Origin: Oscarella lobularis
Taxonomy: Eukaryota; Porifera; Homoscleromorpha; Homosclerophorida; Oscarellidae
Direction: 5' to 3'
DNA length: 64,000 nt
NCBI RefSeq assembly: GCF_947507565.1
Contig: NC_089188.1
Location: 2,418,001-2,482,000 of the forward strand
Below, piece by piece: positions 34,026 through 47,700 of this stretch. Position numbers and translations under genes: made by a program. The notes under the pieces were generated by a model, which worked only from the letters and a program-made list of their open reading frames with translations, had not been told where the DNA came from and searched no databases. Numbering within the stretch: position 1 is the stretch's first letter; every line of letters begins with the position of its first letter.

Positions 34026-37000
34026 ATGGTCATTCTGTCAAAGGTACAGTATAAACGATGAATCGGTAGACATGGGCAACGCAGTGTGCGAGAGGTGGAG
34101 CTTGGGTTTTGCGGTTCCGGAAGGAGGGGCCCCGCGTCATTTGGGCTAATGTTCTGCTCTCGCCGATCGCTAATTCTATTTGCTTGTCATTGCGCCGTAC
34201 GGGCTTCGAGAGGCCTCTAGGAGATCGTAGTTGAAACTATTGGCAAGTCGAGGTTGAAATGGACGACTTTTGCCTCGATAGTGCACCGCCCCTTTACATA
34301 TACAGGCCGGTGAGGTTTGCTATTATTAGATCATCAATTGGGAAGTGTTTGTTTAGCACACTGAGTGCATTTAGCGTGTTTCACTGTTGCGAGTGAAGGT
34401 TTTTGTAGGGGTGGGCGTTTGCTTAAATTTTCCCGTATGTAGGGTGATCACGTGTGGGTTCAACCCGAAGAAAAAGGCGAATTCAACATTCCAATCGGCG
34501 CTACAGTTCAGTTTTCCGATACTGGACAGATTCAGCTTGTCGACGACGAAGGAAGAGTGAGCCAATTTGGGCGTAGCGCCATGGAAACACGTCGAAACGA
34601 TTTGGACATGTAGGAAACATGGTTAACGGCAATCGAAGCTGGATCACTGAAGACAATGCACACGTCTTCAATCGAAGGTGTCGAAGACATGGTCAGCTAA
34701 GACGAAAAAGGCGAAAAAGGACAGAATTCTAAGTGGGGCCCCCTTCTCTCTCCAGATTCAATTGGGCGATCTAAACGAGGCAGGAATCCTTCGCAATCTT
34801 CTCATCCGTTATCGTGACGGACACATCTACGTAGAAATAATAAGATTTCATCGTCGAATATCGCATAAATAATCTCTCTTTTAGACGTACACCGGTTCCA
34901 TTCTCATTGCCGTCAATCCGTATCAACTCTACGACATTTACGGCCAGAAGAACATCCTTGGCTATCAGGACAAAAAAATCGGCGAAAAATCGCCGCACAT
35001 TTTCGCCATTGCCGACAACGCCTACTATTTCATGAAACGCGGCGGACGAAATCAATGCGTCGTCATTAGGTGAGAGAGAAAAAGCGATTTCACACTGGCG
35101 ACGTTTACGTAACGTAACGTAACGTGACTTCCAAATATGGTGATGTGATGTCACAAAGGCAAGTGACCAATCAAGAGAGGTTACGTTACGTTGCGTCGCC
35201 AGTGTGAGAGAGAGACGAATTGAGTCATTATTCGTCACTCATAGTGGAGAATCCGGCGCCGGAAAGACGGAATCAACGAAATTGATTCTCCAATTCTTGG
35301 CTGCTGTCAGTGGACAGCATTCGTGGATCGAGCAACAGATTCTCGAAGCGAATCCCATTTTGGAAGGTTCAATGAATTGATTTTTCGCGACATTTCTTTT
35401 AGGTCTTTGTTTCTTTAGCGTTTGGAAATGCGAGAACCGTTCGTAATGACAATTCGAGTCGATTTGGAAAATACATCGAAGTTCACTTCAGTACTCAGGG
35501 CGTCATTGAAGGCGCTCGCATCGAGCAATATCTTCTTGAGAAAAGTCGTCTTGCTTTTCAGGCAAGTGAAAATTTGCCTAATAGTTCTTCTGACTGACAA
35601 AGGCTTCCATAGAACAAGCAAGAGCGAAACTATCACATTTTCTATCGAATGCTTGTCGGATTTACGCCGGAAGAAAGAGCCAAGTTGAGTTTGAAGCACG
35701 CTAAAGACTATCACTATTTGACTCAGGTATCATCATATATAAATAGTGTATTTTTTCTTATTTATTTTCTAGGGTGGTTGTCTTACTCTCGACGGATGGG
35801 ATGAAGTCGCTGAATTCTCTCGCATCAAGGATGCAATGAAGGTTATTTCAAATTCATTTTTGATAATTATCAAAGAAGTGATTTTTTATTTGAAGGTTCT
35901 GATGTTTAATGGCGAAGAGCAGTGGCACATTTGGGAATTGACGGCAGTCGTGTTGCACTTGGGAAATCTTGAATTTTCCGAGTCGGAAGTGAGAAATTTG
36001 AAAACGGCGGCAATCGAAAATGAAGAAGTGCTTCAAATCGTCGCCGGTCTCCTCAAAGTAAAAATACGCTCACTAGCTAAAGAGATAATAGAGAAACTCT
36101 TTCTCTAGGTCAGTTTTGATGATTTGAAAAGAGCGTTGACGCAGAAAAGTACGATCACGCAAGGCGAAGTCATCTATTCGCCTTTGAACCAAGAGAAAGC
36201 GTTGGACGTGAGAGACGCGTTTGTGAAGGGAATTTACGGTCGCGTTTTTATATGGATCGTCAATAAAATCAACACAGTCATTTACAAAGAAAAAGTAAGA
36301 AAGGAGAGTTTATATATGTATGTATGTATGTATTTTTATTTATTTTTCTAGACTGAGAGGGGAAGGGTTTCCATTGGCGTACTTGACATATTCGGTTTTG
36401 AAAACTTTGAAAAGAACAGGTTTTTGAATTTTATTCCTATCGCGTCAAAAAAAACCTTTTCTTCTTCTTTTTAGTTTTGAACAACTTTGCATCAATTTCG
36501 CCAACGAGAATCTCCAGCAATTTTTCGTACAGCACATTTTCAAACTCGAGCAGCAGGAATACGACAAGGAAAAGATTAGCTGGCAGCACATCGAATTCGT
36601 CGACAATCAAGTCGTTCTCGACATGCTCTCCACGAAACCGATGAACGTAATTGCGCTCGTCGACGAAGAGAGTCGTTTTCCGAAAGGAACGGACGCGTCA
36701 ATGTTGACGAAATTGCACAAGGAACATTCGAGCAAAGATATCTACGTCAAGCCCAAATCGACGAACGATACTCGCTTTGGCGTCGTTCATTTTGCCGGAT
36801 CCGTTTATTATGAGTCTGTTGGTAAGCGACACTCGAACGCCACGTGACGAGAAAGAGATATTGCGTAGGTTTTCTCGAGAAAAATCGCGATACGTTCAGT
36901 GCAGATCTATTTGACGTCATTACTGATACAAAGAACGACTTTCTCAAGGAAGTGTTTGAGGGACAAAGAGCGATGGTAAGTAAGAGGAGCGAAGAAGACC

Positions 37001-40000
37001 AGTATATTGACTTTGGGGGGGACCTAGGGCACGGAAACGCGTCGGAAGTCGCCCACTCTCGGCGCCCAATTCAAAAAATCTCTCGATTTGTTGATGACGA
37101 CTTTGAACGCGTGTCAACCCTTCTTCGTTCGTTGCATCAAGCCAAACGAATTGAAGAAACCAAACGTAGGAAAAACTCACGTCATCTTTTATTAGTATTA
37201 TTTTTTCTATAGATTTTTGATCGTGCGTTGTGCGTTCGTCAATTGCGCTATTCGGGTGTCATGGAAACGATTCGCATTCGTCGTGCCGGCTATCCGATTC
37301 GACACGTTTTTACCGAGTTCATCGATCGCTATCGCGTTCTCGTTTCCGGGATGAAATCGCACGAACATCATCCTGACGTCATCGAAGCGTGTCGAAAATT
37401 GGCGACGAAAGTGATCGGAAAAGACGCCGATTGGCAAATTGGACGAACCAAAGTCTTTCTCAAGGTACAAGGACACCCGAGTCTATTTATTGATTTATTG
37501 ATTTTTTTATTCTCAGGATCAAGAAGATCAACTTTTGGAGGAAATGCGCGACAAGATTCTCACGAAACGCGTTCTAATCATTCAAAAAGTCGTTCGCGGC
37601 TATTTCCAACGAAAGCGATATTTGAAAATGCGCACAGCCGCCGTCGTATTGCAAAAATTCATGCGAAAAGTGCGCCAGCGTCGTCGTTATCTCAAAGTAA
37701 AAATAAAAAAAGGTCGAGAGATCGGTTTATAATTTTCCTTTGTAGATGATTCGCGGTTTTCGTCGACTTCAAGCGACTTGGAGGGCTCGAAAGTTGACGC
37801 GCGCGTTTCGGCTCATGCGTAAGCGCATTCTTCTCTTCCAATGCCGTTGTCGCGGTTATTTGAAGCGACGCGAGTTCAATCGTCGCTTGAAGAGCATCAT
37901 CAAGATACAGGCGGGTTTTCGAATGATTCTCGCTATGAAGAAACTGCGACGATTGCGAATTGAGGAGCAACGACGTCAGGAAGCGGAGCGACGTCGTCGC
38001 GAAGAGGAGGAACGACTTCGACGCGAAATGGCCGAAGAGGAAGCGCGCAAAGAATCCGAGCGCAAGATGAAGGAAGAGATGGAGCGCATGGAACAGGAGC
38101 GACGCGAACAGGAGGAGAGAGAGAAACGAGAGAGGGAGGAGAAACGAAAGGAAATTGAACGAGCGGAAGCAGAGGCGAAGAGACGACGCGAAGAAGACGT
38201 CGACGATTCGAAAATGGTAAAAAATAATATTAGAATTAAATTAATTAATTTTTTTTCTTTAGGTTGATGAAATGTTTGGGTTTTTGCCTGAGGAAACGAA
38301 GCAGAAGAGCGAAGGAAGTGCTCCGTCGGCGTTCCAGGTTCGATAAATGCGTTGGAACTCTTATCTCGTTATTATCTCTTTTATTAGGACTTAGAAAAGG
38401 CTCGTCAGGAAGCGTTGGAGACCGAAGAAAGCGAAATCGATGCGAAGACGATGCTCTTTCCTGTGCCCGAGGTACGAAACGTCTTTTTGTGTCTATAGAA
38501 CGTCTTTTATTTAGTTTTTCTCTCTCTCGAGGTTGAAGAGGATTTGAGCGATTATAAATTTGTGAAATTCGCTACGACTTATTTCCAAGGCCAAGCGACT
38601 CCGTCCTACATTCGTCGACCGCTCAAATTGCCTCTTCTCTCTCATAGAACTCCCGCAGAACGATGGGTACTACAATCAAAGTTCCCATGGAAAATTAGGC
38701 AATAATTCTTATTCCTCTTTTAGACCGCTTTAGCCGTTTGGATCATCATTCTTCGCTTTATGGGCGATCAACAGGACCCCAAAGCGCCAACTCAGCAGAC
38801 AGAGAAGGTGTGTCTGTGCTTTATTTTGAGTCAGACAGTGACTGACTATTGAGAATTGACAGGATTCCGGAGGCGGTGGTGTCATGTCGCGCGTTTACAG
38901 GACACTCGGTCGAAAATTCTCCAAGAAAGAGATAAGAAGCGATGAACAAGGGGCACCGGAAACAGACGGAAGTGGACTTAGCGAGGTAAATATTCTTTTT
39001 ACCATATATGGAAGTTACGTTACGTCGCACGTGTGTAATAAAGTCTGCGGTTTATTGAATGTCTTTTATTAGGCGGAAGAGAAAGAGCGAAAGAGACAAC
39101 GCCGGAAATTGATTTCGATGACGTTGAAGAAAAAATCGAAAATGACGCAGGATATGGCGGCCGAACTCGAAGGCGAACCAGATGCCAATCAACAAAACGA
39201 ACAACAAGTTGGGCCGACGCCGGAGAAACTGTTTCCCTTCTTGCGACGCGCTTCGTCGAATTTGGAAAAATTGCACTTTATTATTGGGCACGGTATCATG
39301 CGTCCCGACATGCGAGACGAGATCTACGCGCAGATTTGCAAGCAACTCACGCAGAATCCGTCGAAAGCGTCGCACGCTCGCGGCTGGATTCTTTTATCGC
39401 TTTGCGTCGGCTGTTTTGCTCCGTCGGACACTGTAAGGCGAATTCACTCACACTGTAGCGGCGTAACGTAACCAAGGAGAGTAATGATGATGTCACAAAG
39501 GCAAGTGACCAATCACAAGAGAAGAGTTCTTTACGTTACGTTGCGTCGCTAGTGTGAATGGACCTTTCTCAATGAAGTGACGCTAGATAACTATTCTTTT
39601 AGTTTGTCAAATATTTGCGCTCTTTTATTCTCGACGGGCCACCCGGCTACGCTCCGTATTGCGGCGAACGACTGCAGAGAACGACGAAGAATGGAACTCG
39701 TCATCAGCCTCCCAGTTGGCTCGAATTGCAGGTCAGTAACAATTCGCTACTTCGTCTAGATAGACTATTTTTTGCGGCGATTAGGCTGTCAAAGCGAAGA
39801 AACCGTTGATGTTGCCCATCACCTTCATGGACGGCAACACGAAGACTCTTCTAGCAGATTCCGCTACGACGGCAAAAGAAATCTGCGTGCATCTTTCGGA
39901 AAAAATTGGCCTGCACGATCCTTTTGGTTTCTCGCTTTACATCGCTCTTTTTGACAAGGTATCTATGGGGAGACTTTGCCTCGTTTCTACGTCGAAATCT

Positions 40001-43000
40001 CGTTTTTTTTCTCCCCCTAGGTTTCGAGCTTGGGAAGTGGCAGCGATCATATCATGGATGCCATATCGCAGTGCGAGCAATACGCTAAGGAGCAAGGAGC
40101 CCAAGAGCGCAACGCACCGTGGCGCTTGTTTTTCCGAAAAGAAATTTTCGCACCGTGGCACGATCCCACCGAAGATCCGGTCGGAACTCATCTCATCTAC
40201 CAGCAAATTGTCCGCGGCATCAAATTTGGCGAATATCGCTGCGACAAGGTGAGGAAAAGAAATTCTTTCACAGAAGCGACGCAACTTCTCTTGATTGGTC
40301 ACTTGCCTTTGTGACATCATTGACCATATTTGGAAGTCACGTTACGTTGCGTCGCTTCTGTGAAAGAAACTTTAGTACTATTGTCTTTTATCTAGATGGA
40401 CGATTTGGCTGAGATTGCCGGCCAGCAGTTCTACGTTGAATACGGCACGGCAATCAGTCCTGATAAACTTCAGCATCTAATTTCTTCGTACATCCCGGAT
40501 GGAATTATTCAATCAATGGGATTAGACAAGTGGGTCAATGCCATCATGACCGTCTTCAGAAAGGTAACACGAGCATTAATCAATAATTTTTTATTATATT
40601 TGATTCGTTTTAGCGCTTTGCCGGAAAGGGTCCTATCAAGCCGCAACGAATCAAGGAAGACGTCGTCGTTTTTGCCAAGTACAAGTGGCCACTTCTCTTC
40701 TCTCGTTTCTACGAAGCGTACAAATTCTCGGGACCGAGTCTGCCCAAGAACGACGTCATCATCGCGGTGAATTGGACGGGAATTTACATCGTCGACGATC
40801 AGGAACACATCCTTCTCGAATGCTCCTTTCCCGAACTGACAGCAGTCACAAGCAGCAGGTACATACACAAATAATTAATGACGTAGCATCTATTATTTAT
40901 TTTTATTTAGAACGAGCGCTAGCAGTCACCAGGGCCAGGGCCAGAGTTTCTCCATTACCACCGTCAAAGGAGACGAATATACGTTCACGTCGATGAGCGG
41001 CGAAGACATTCGCGATTTGGTGCTCTATTTCCTCGAAGGCCTGCGAAAACGATCCAAATACGTCGTCGCAATGATGGACTATTCGAGTCCAGGTAAAAAA
41101 ATAATGAATTATTTAAATAAGTGGCGATTGTTTGCTCCACAGGCGAAGGCTCCTCGTTTCTGAGCTTCAAAAAAGGCGATCTTATTTGCCTTGAGGATGA
41201 CGACGGCGAGACGGTGATGCAATCCGGCTGGTGTTTTGGCGTTTGTGATAGGACGGGAAAGAAGGGCGACTTTCCCGCCGAATGTGTTTACGTTCTTCCG
41301 GCCATTACGAAACCGAGTGCCGAAATTTTGGTACGTAGTATTAATTGGGTTTTAAAAATCGATTTTTTTTCTTCTAGGCTATGTTTGCTGGGACGACGGG
41401 CGAAACGTCCGAGCGAATCATCGCAACGACGTCGGTGGCCATGGAAACGGACACCGATCTGCCGGAAAATCCTCACACTCTCGAGGAATTTGCTCGCGTC
41501 TTTTTCCGTCCCATACCCAGACAGACATTGTCGAAAACGCTGTCAAAGAGCTCGTTTCGAAGAAAAGATTCTCAGTTGCCTTGGGCCTTTACTAGGGTAC
41601 TATAAGTTAGGCGGCTCTTGCTACGCCGACGTTATTATTAGTGTTTTTAGGATCCAATCAAGGCACCGCTTTTGAAGAAATTCAGCGGGAAAGACGAGCT
41701 CTCCGCCAAGGCTGTTTCTTCCTTCCTTGGTATTGTTAGACATTGAGTGACAAGCGAGATACTTTTACATTGAATTCTTTTAGCTATTATGAAGTACATG
41801 GGCGATTATCCATCGAAGAGAGTTCGACAGCAGAGCACTGATTTGACTGACGGCGTTTTTGAACATGCTCTTCAGCACGTGAGAGTCTCAATGAGATTTG
41901 ATTTCTAAGCTATTTGGCTCGTTTTTAGGAATCACTACGGGACGAAATCTATTGCCAAATAATCAAGCAAATGACCGAGAATAGAATCAAGTATGTAGCA
42001 GCTCCTCTTTCCACGAATCCTATCCACTATTATTCTATTAGATCGAGTGAAGAACGCGGTTGGGAGTTGCTCTGGTTGGCTTGCGGCTCTTTCGGTTGCA
42101 GGCACGTTGTGTTTACGTGTTATTTTCGCGATAAAAACCCTGTCCTTGTTGTCTCTTTACAGCAATACGCTCCAGAAAGAAGTCGTCCATTTTCTCAAAT
42201 CGAAATCGGCTCGTCAACCGCTGGCACTCGATTGCCAGAATCGTCTATCGAGAACGATTCGAGTGGGACAGCGAAAGTATCCGCCTCACCTCGTCGAAGT
42301 CGAGGCCATACAGAGCAAACAGACGCAGATCTACCACAAGGTCTACTTCCCTGACGACAGCGATCAAGCATTCGAGGTCAACTCTGGTACGCGAGCCAAG
42401 GACTTTTGTCAGAACGTCGCCGATCGTCTCGAACTCAAATCAGCCGAAGGCTTCAGCCTTTTTGTCAAGATATCAGACAAAGGTTAGGAATTACACGCAT
42501 TTTTATCATACGTTAGGAGGAGTATGGGTGTGCAGTTATCAGCGTACCGGAAGGCGATTTCTTTTTTGATTTTGTTCGTCATCTTACCGAGTGGATCAAG
42601 AAGTCGAGACCCCCGAAAGAAGGTACGGTAAAAAACGCATAAAGACATATCTATACGTCTAAGTGTGGTCTTAGGCGTTTATCCCAATCTTACGTATCAA
42701 GTTTTCTTTATGAAGAAGCTCTGGTCGACGACTGTCGTTGGTCAGGATCCGAATGCCGACTGCATTTTTCATTTTCACCAGGTAATAATAATGATTAGAG
42801 TCTTGTCGCTCGCTTGGGTATTCTATTTTTTCTTTGTGTTGTTCCTAGGAATTGCCGAAATATTTGCGCGGCTATCATCGAATTGCGAAAAGCGACTGCG
42901 TGACGCTCGCTGCTCACTATTACCGTATTCGATTTGGCGACGACAAGTCTCAATTCCAAGCTATTCCGTGCGCAGTTTTGTCGTCTTCCTTCTATGCTTA

Positions 43001-43853
43001 GAATTTAACTTCTTTCTTTTTAGGGAAATGCTTGACGAATTACTTCCGAATGATATGATTGGTGAATTCCAGCCCGAGGAATGGAAGAGGCAGATTGTTT
43101 CTGCCTACAATAAACACGCTGGAAAGTCGAAAGGGGAAGCGAAAATTTCCTTTTTGAGAGTCATTTCTCGCTTTCCAACATTTGGTTCGGCTTTCTTCGA
43201 AGTCAAGGTAAACGAGGGACATGTGATTGCGAAGAAAAAATGGCAGCAAAGGTCTCTTATCTTATCTAGCAAACTACGGAATCAAAATTTCCTGAAATTC
43301 TACTGATCGCAATCAATAAAAATGGAGTCAACTTGATCGATCTGGAGACAAAGGTTCGTTTCATTTGTCTCGCTTTTGATATTTTTTCTATTGACTTCTA
43401 GAATATTTTGATGACCTATCCGTTTACTAAAATCTCAAATTGGAGCAGCGGAAACACCTATTTTCACATGACAATAGGCAATTTAGTGAGAGGAAGCAAG
43501 CTTTTGTGCGAAACAACTCTGGTTAGTCAGTCAGTCAGTATCCTTCAAAAGAATGACTGCAAGCGAATTCTTTGTATACCCAGGGATACAAAATGGACGA
43601 CTTGCTGACGTCATACATCTCTCTCATGCTCCAGACAATGAATAAGGCTCGAGCAGCTGGCGGTCCCGGGCCCCAAGGTCCAAGCAAGCAAACGGGGGCG
43701 GGGGCGGCGGCGGCGGCGGGCTCTAAGAAAGCTCCCGTGGCCGTTGCTAGGCCGGCGGCTGCAGCACCGGCGAAAAAAGCTCCGGCGGGAAAGCCCGTAT
43801 CTGGTAGAGCTGCTTTTGCTGGAAAGGCACTTGCTGCGGCAAAGCGCAAGTGA
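34026..43853 (+). CDS. MYO7A: unconventional myosin VIIa
   Basis: Class VII myosins work in actin-based protrusions and adhesion complexes. Exon 1 encodes only MVILSK, then [14 protein letters not shown] starts the N-terminal subdomain. The motor has P-loop [12 protein letters not shown] (about 35245), switch [16 protein letters not shown] (35450), switch [17 protein letters not shown] (36390) and the actin-binding loop [16 protein letters not shown] motifs follow at 37.54-37.93 kb, then a charged single-alpha-helix-like stretch (about 37.96-38.21 kb, [18 protein letters not shown]). The tail has MyTH4 (38.5-39.8 kb), FERM (39.8-41.1; [20 protein letters not shown]), SH3 (41.14-41.31; [19 protein letters not shown]), a second MyTH4 (41.5-42.2) and a second FERM (42.2-43.6; [19 protein letters not shown]). 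A basic Ala/Lys/Pro extension of about 65 residues follows the usual end ([12 protein letters not shown]). Four introns carry inverted-repeat element copies or a fragment. Confidence 0.96.
35091..35207 (-). mobile_element. 110-bp inverted-repeat element, copy c (MYO7A intron)
   Basis: Ends CACACTGGCGACG...CGTCGCCAGTGTG with core CACAAAGGCAAGTGACCAAT. It sits in the intron just before the P-loop exon. Confidence 0.8.
38999..39034. mobile_element. half-copy of the inverted-repeat element (MYO7A intron)
   Basis: Only one end remains: TATGGAAGTTACGTTACGTCGCACGTGTG. The core is missing. Confidence 0.55.
39444..39558 (-). mobile_element. 110-bp inverted-repeat element, copy d (MYO7A intron)
   Basis: TTCACTCACACTGTAGCGGC at one end and TGCGTCGCTAGTGTGAA at the other, with the shared core in reverse orientation. 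It begins about 8 bp after the splice donor. Confidence 0.8.
40264..40374 (+). mobile_element. 110-bp inverted-repeat element, copy e (MYO7A intron)
   Basis: TCTTTCACAGAAGCGACGCA and its complement flank the core TGATTGGTCACTTGCCTTTG. The terminal repeats are the longest perfect pair in the window. Confidence 0.8.
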
Positions 43854-44273
43854 ACTGATTTATGTATTTGTACTACGTAGTGTAAGACTTTTTGACTGGA
43901 TATTGATTTTTTGTTTTCACGTTGTTTTTCATGTGAGTCACGTACGTAAGTGTAATTGATATCACGTGCAGTTTTCAAAGAATGACTCGAGAACTGGGGC
44001 CCTAGCTCTGGTCTGGGGGCCCTCTGCTCTCATCGCCTCGAACTAGAGAGATCCTTCACTATGAACAACGCGACGGGAGGTTACGCTTTCAATCTAATAG
44101 AATAGAACACCCGTTTTCTTTTGTTGACAAGGTCGCGCTCACGATCCCGGATCGAGCGGTTTCGCGAAAGAAACGCATGCGCACTTCACGGAAAATCAAA
44201 GGGACAATCTCAAGTGTTAGCAGACGCTCCGAAGGCCAACGAAATCGCCCCGAAGACTCCCTTTGTTCCGCCG
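43854..44273. other. intergenic between MYO7A and SAP130
   Basis: 420 bp with two GGGGCCC / GGGGGCCC blocks (43995 and 44016) and a CG-rich stretch before the SAP130 start. No exon is supported; it probably holds the MYO7A 3' UTR and SAP130 promoter. Confidence 0.4.
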
Positions 44274-46511
44274 ATGGCCGAGACGCACGATAAAACGGTG
44301 AGACGGCGCAGCGAAGGCGAACGCATCGGGGAACGACCCGTTTTTTCGTGCAGCCCAACGAAACGAGTCCAGACGATCGCGAATCGTCTCGCCACGTTCA
44401 CCCATCGACGTCGAACGACATCGCGACGACGAATTTGGGTAAGACGACTTCGTTTCTATCATTGCACGATAACGCGCGCGGCGGCGGCGGCGCACCACGA
44501 CCACGCGTCTCCGCGTTCACACGCCCATAGCTCATTGGTCGAATCGCTGTGGCACTATAGTCCATCCGGGCGATTCGCGACGCTATTCATTCATCGAATC
44601 TCTCTATGTAGGAACGTCTGATTTGGGTCGAATTTCGATCAAAACTTTCGATGAAAACTGTAGCGGCGAAGGAATTCGACCGTTTGGGTCGACTTCCGCC
44701 ACCGTTGTCGCTCAGGGACGCGCTTTTCGTCCGGGACATATTCCAAGGGGTCCAGCCAAAGCAGCCAATGTAGCAAATCATTTTCATTTACCTTCTTATG
44801 CACCTCCTGTTGACGATTCTACTACAAAAGCCACGCCTCCTTCTATTTCTACAAAAATTTTCGCTACAACTAATGACGTCATTAATCAATCAGATACCAG
44901 CGCGTTTCACGTGACTACTTCTAGTGGTGCCATGACAGCAAAATCCCAATTGAAATCAACATCGTCTGTCATCATTCGGCCGCAAGTAGCAGATAAAGTG
45001 GCAGTTCCAAAATCAACTTCTTTTCCCTCTTCTACTGTATCATTTCAGCCAATTAGCAGTGGAAGTGGAAGTGCTGGAATGATAACGGTGTCATCTACTT
45101 CTCATGTTCTCTCATCAGGAGTCATTCCATCTGCAAAATCACAGCCTCCTCCTCCTCCTCCTTCTTCTTCATTGTTGATAGCCAGCAGCAAAGTAAATAG
45201 TTAATACCATAAAGAATGTGTTATTGTTAATATTATAATTGTGTTATTTATTGCCAGGCGTCTTCACCATCTGTTAGCCAATCAAATCCGTCGCTTTCTT
45301 TGTCTCTAGGTGAAATCAAAACAGAGAACAAGTTTGTACCAATTTTTTGAAAATGATTATTTGATATTTCTATATGCATTGTTATATAGGTCAGTAGATG
45401 CAGCATCCGGTATTGGTTCAAAAATAGCAGCTGCTGCTCCCGCAGGAATGCACGGCGTTATATTGAGTATGTATAAATATAAAAGTGTCAGTGAGTCAGT
45501 TGGCATTATTGGAGTATTTTTTTTTATTTCTTTAGATATGCCTGCTGCTGCTGCTCTTGTTGGTGGTACCATGACGACAGCAACGACGCCGAGAATGACG
45601 CCAATTTCAAACGTAGCGACATCAAGTAGGCAAACACACTTTTCTTTCTTCTTCTTCTTTAATTAGAGGACTTCTTTCCCTTAGTTCCTATTTTCGCTGG
45701 CAGTCAGTCTCTGTCTCTTCCTCCGCCTCCGCCTCCTCCGCCTCCTCCTCCTCCTCCTCTAACGACACTTTCTTCTCAGCCTTCTCAGTCAGCACAAAGT
45801 CCTATTGGAAGTAGGAGTATTGGGGCCGGAAGCGTGGGCGGCGGCAGTTCTCAATCTCAAACGAGTCCCAGTGCGTCTCCGCGACCACGCATTCTATCAA
45901 AAAGGTAATAAAAGAACTCAGAAAGAGAAATTATTCTAATCGTAATATAGAAAATATGACGGTCCGCCAGAGAATGCGCAAGCCAAATTTGCCAATACAA
46001 TTTTAGAAAAGAGGTAGAAACACAAAACGCTCATAGATGTATGTATCAATATTATTTTTTCTGTAGATTTGACGGTTTTCCTTTTGACAAGTTTTCCTCA
46101 TCAAGTGCTATAAGAGCTCCGTATTCGTTTCCTGTTCCTTCAAGTAATCCGTCTATTGTGAAGCCTACGGCGACAGTCCAGCCTCTGATGGCCACTCCCA
46201 CAGTCATTCTTCAAACGCCAGGACAGCGTTTTAGTATACCAGTCATTCCGTCTGTGGCAAGTCTAGCTTCGGCACATGTATCATCATCATCATCGCCATC
46301 CAATACAGCAGCAGCAACAACGACGATGACAACGTCATCATCATCATCAACGCACGTTAACGCTGTGGAATCTCCAAGAAAGAAACCTCGCAAACAGCTC
46401 ATGTGAGTTTTTAATTAAAAATAAAATATTATTTATATGTGTCTTTTAGTGTTGCTACTGAGGATCAATATGCAAAGAATGTGCCTCTAGTGACGGCGGC
46501 GGCGGCGGCAG

Positions 46512-46545
<34 letters not shown>

Positions 46546-47519
46546 ACCTCCTCTTGAAAGACTTGACGTGGAGCCGTCAACTGCTCCGCCGCCACCGCGT
46601 CCAAAGAAACTCAAAGAGGATCACCACCACCATCATCACCATCATCATCATCATCACCATCATCACCATCATCATCATGATGGAAGCGCCGCATCATCGC
46701 CGTCGGCGGCGGCTCAAAATCAAAATCACACTAGTAGAGTCGCTGTGACTAAACCTGTGACAACTACAGCGTCAGAACGTAGGAATTTGAAAGGGGAATC
46801 ACGCAGGGAAAGGGGGATCCTTTTATCTGTTTTAGATTTAGATGGGATGTATAGAAGACGATCGCAATTGGCCTATCGTATGAAAGCTCCCAATAATCAT
46901 TTCATATCTTATTCGGATGTGAAGAGAAGAGGTAGACCACGTGCCTAAATAAATAAATAAATAAATAATATCTTATTTCTCTTCTATAGAGGATAAGAAG
47001 CTCTCTTTGACTGATCTATGTTCGCAGAGGAGAATAATGAAGCAGATTGCTGGATGGAAATTAATTCGTTATAGCCGCCAATTGGACGATCTGGTTTGAC
47101 GGTTTCAAAGACGTTTGGGTTCGCGGCGGGGATTTTCTCTTCTTTAGGCGAATCTCGAAGATGAAGTGCGCGACGTCATGTCGGACTTTCAAAAGGATAT
47201 GAGCGAGAAGGGAGAAGCGAGATTATCGTCCAGTGAAGAGAGCGAAGTGGCGCTGCTGGAGGAATTGATACAAGGCAACGTGGATCGCAGCAAAGTCGTC
47301 GTCGAACAGATGGCCGACATCAAATTGGCAGTCAAAGGAGTACGTGATAATAATATATAGATAGAGTCGTCCTTTAGGGACGTTTTTCCCCTGCTCTAGC
47401 TTCTAGATCATTCAGCCAAAGTTGCAGAAATAATCCAAAAGAATACGACAAGGAAACCCTTGCCCTTTTCCCGACGTGCCAAAGCGGATGGATGTAGTAG
47501 TGGCGGTGGGAACGTATAA
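44274..47519 (+). CDS. SAP130: Sin3 histone-deacetylase complex subunit SAP130
   Basis: SAP130 is a scaffold of the Sin3A-HDAC corepressor complex in the nucleus. Exon 1 (MAETHDKT), exon 2 (PNETSPDDRESSRHVHP) and exon 3 (GRISIKTFDENCSGEGIRPF) lead into a long low-complexity Ser/Thr/Pro-rich region, as in known SAP130. The conserved C-terminal domain begins with SPRKKPRKQL, then YRMKAPNNHFISYSDVKRR, an exon with SLTDLCSQRRIMKQIAGWKL and LDDLANLEDEVRDVMSDF, and ELIQGNVDRSKVVVEQMADI before the last exon (LLDHSAKVAEIIQKN). This order matches vertebrate SAP130. Insertions of poly-Ala (about 46494-46545) and about 20 consecutive His (46621-46677) are specific to this sequence. The intron before exon 3 ends with a sequence nearly identical to an intron end in myosin XVI. 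Confidence 0.88.
44561..44611 (+). repeat. shared intron 3'-end sequence, SAP130 copy
   Basis: This stretch, from TCCATCCGGGCGATTCGC to the splice acceptor TAG, is nearly identical to 51054-51100 (two mismatches over the first 42 bases, then a short indel). It supplies the polypyrimidine tract and acceptor of the intron 44439-44611. Confidence 0.75.
46621..46677 (+). repeat. (CAY)n coding repeat, poly-His in SAP130
   Basis: Mixed CAC and CAT codons give about 19-20 consecutive histidines in frame. Codon mixing suggests the run is kept at the protein level or is old. Confidence 0.85.
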
Positions 47520-47700
47520 TAGATGTAGCTAATGGTTCATAGCGTGTGTGCAGTGTCTGAACATTGGAACTACTAGAGACAATTTAAGATGCGCGTACGG
47601 CGTACGCTCTCATCCGTCTATAATCACTTTTTACTGTGAATACAATTTCTATCGCTGCATCGCGTAAATAATAGGGCGAAAAAAAATCTATTTGTTGTAT

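Noticed and set aside
43535-43978. 147-codon minus-strand open frame
   Set aside because: It is the complement of the Ala/Lys/Pro tail of myosin VIIa.
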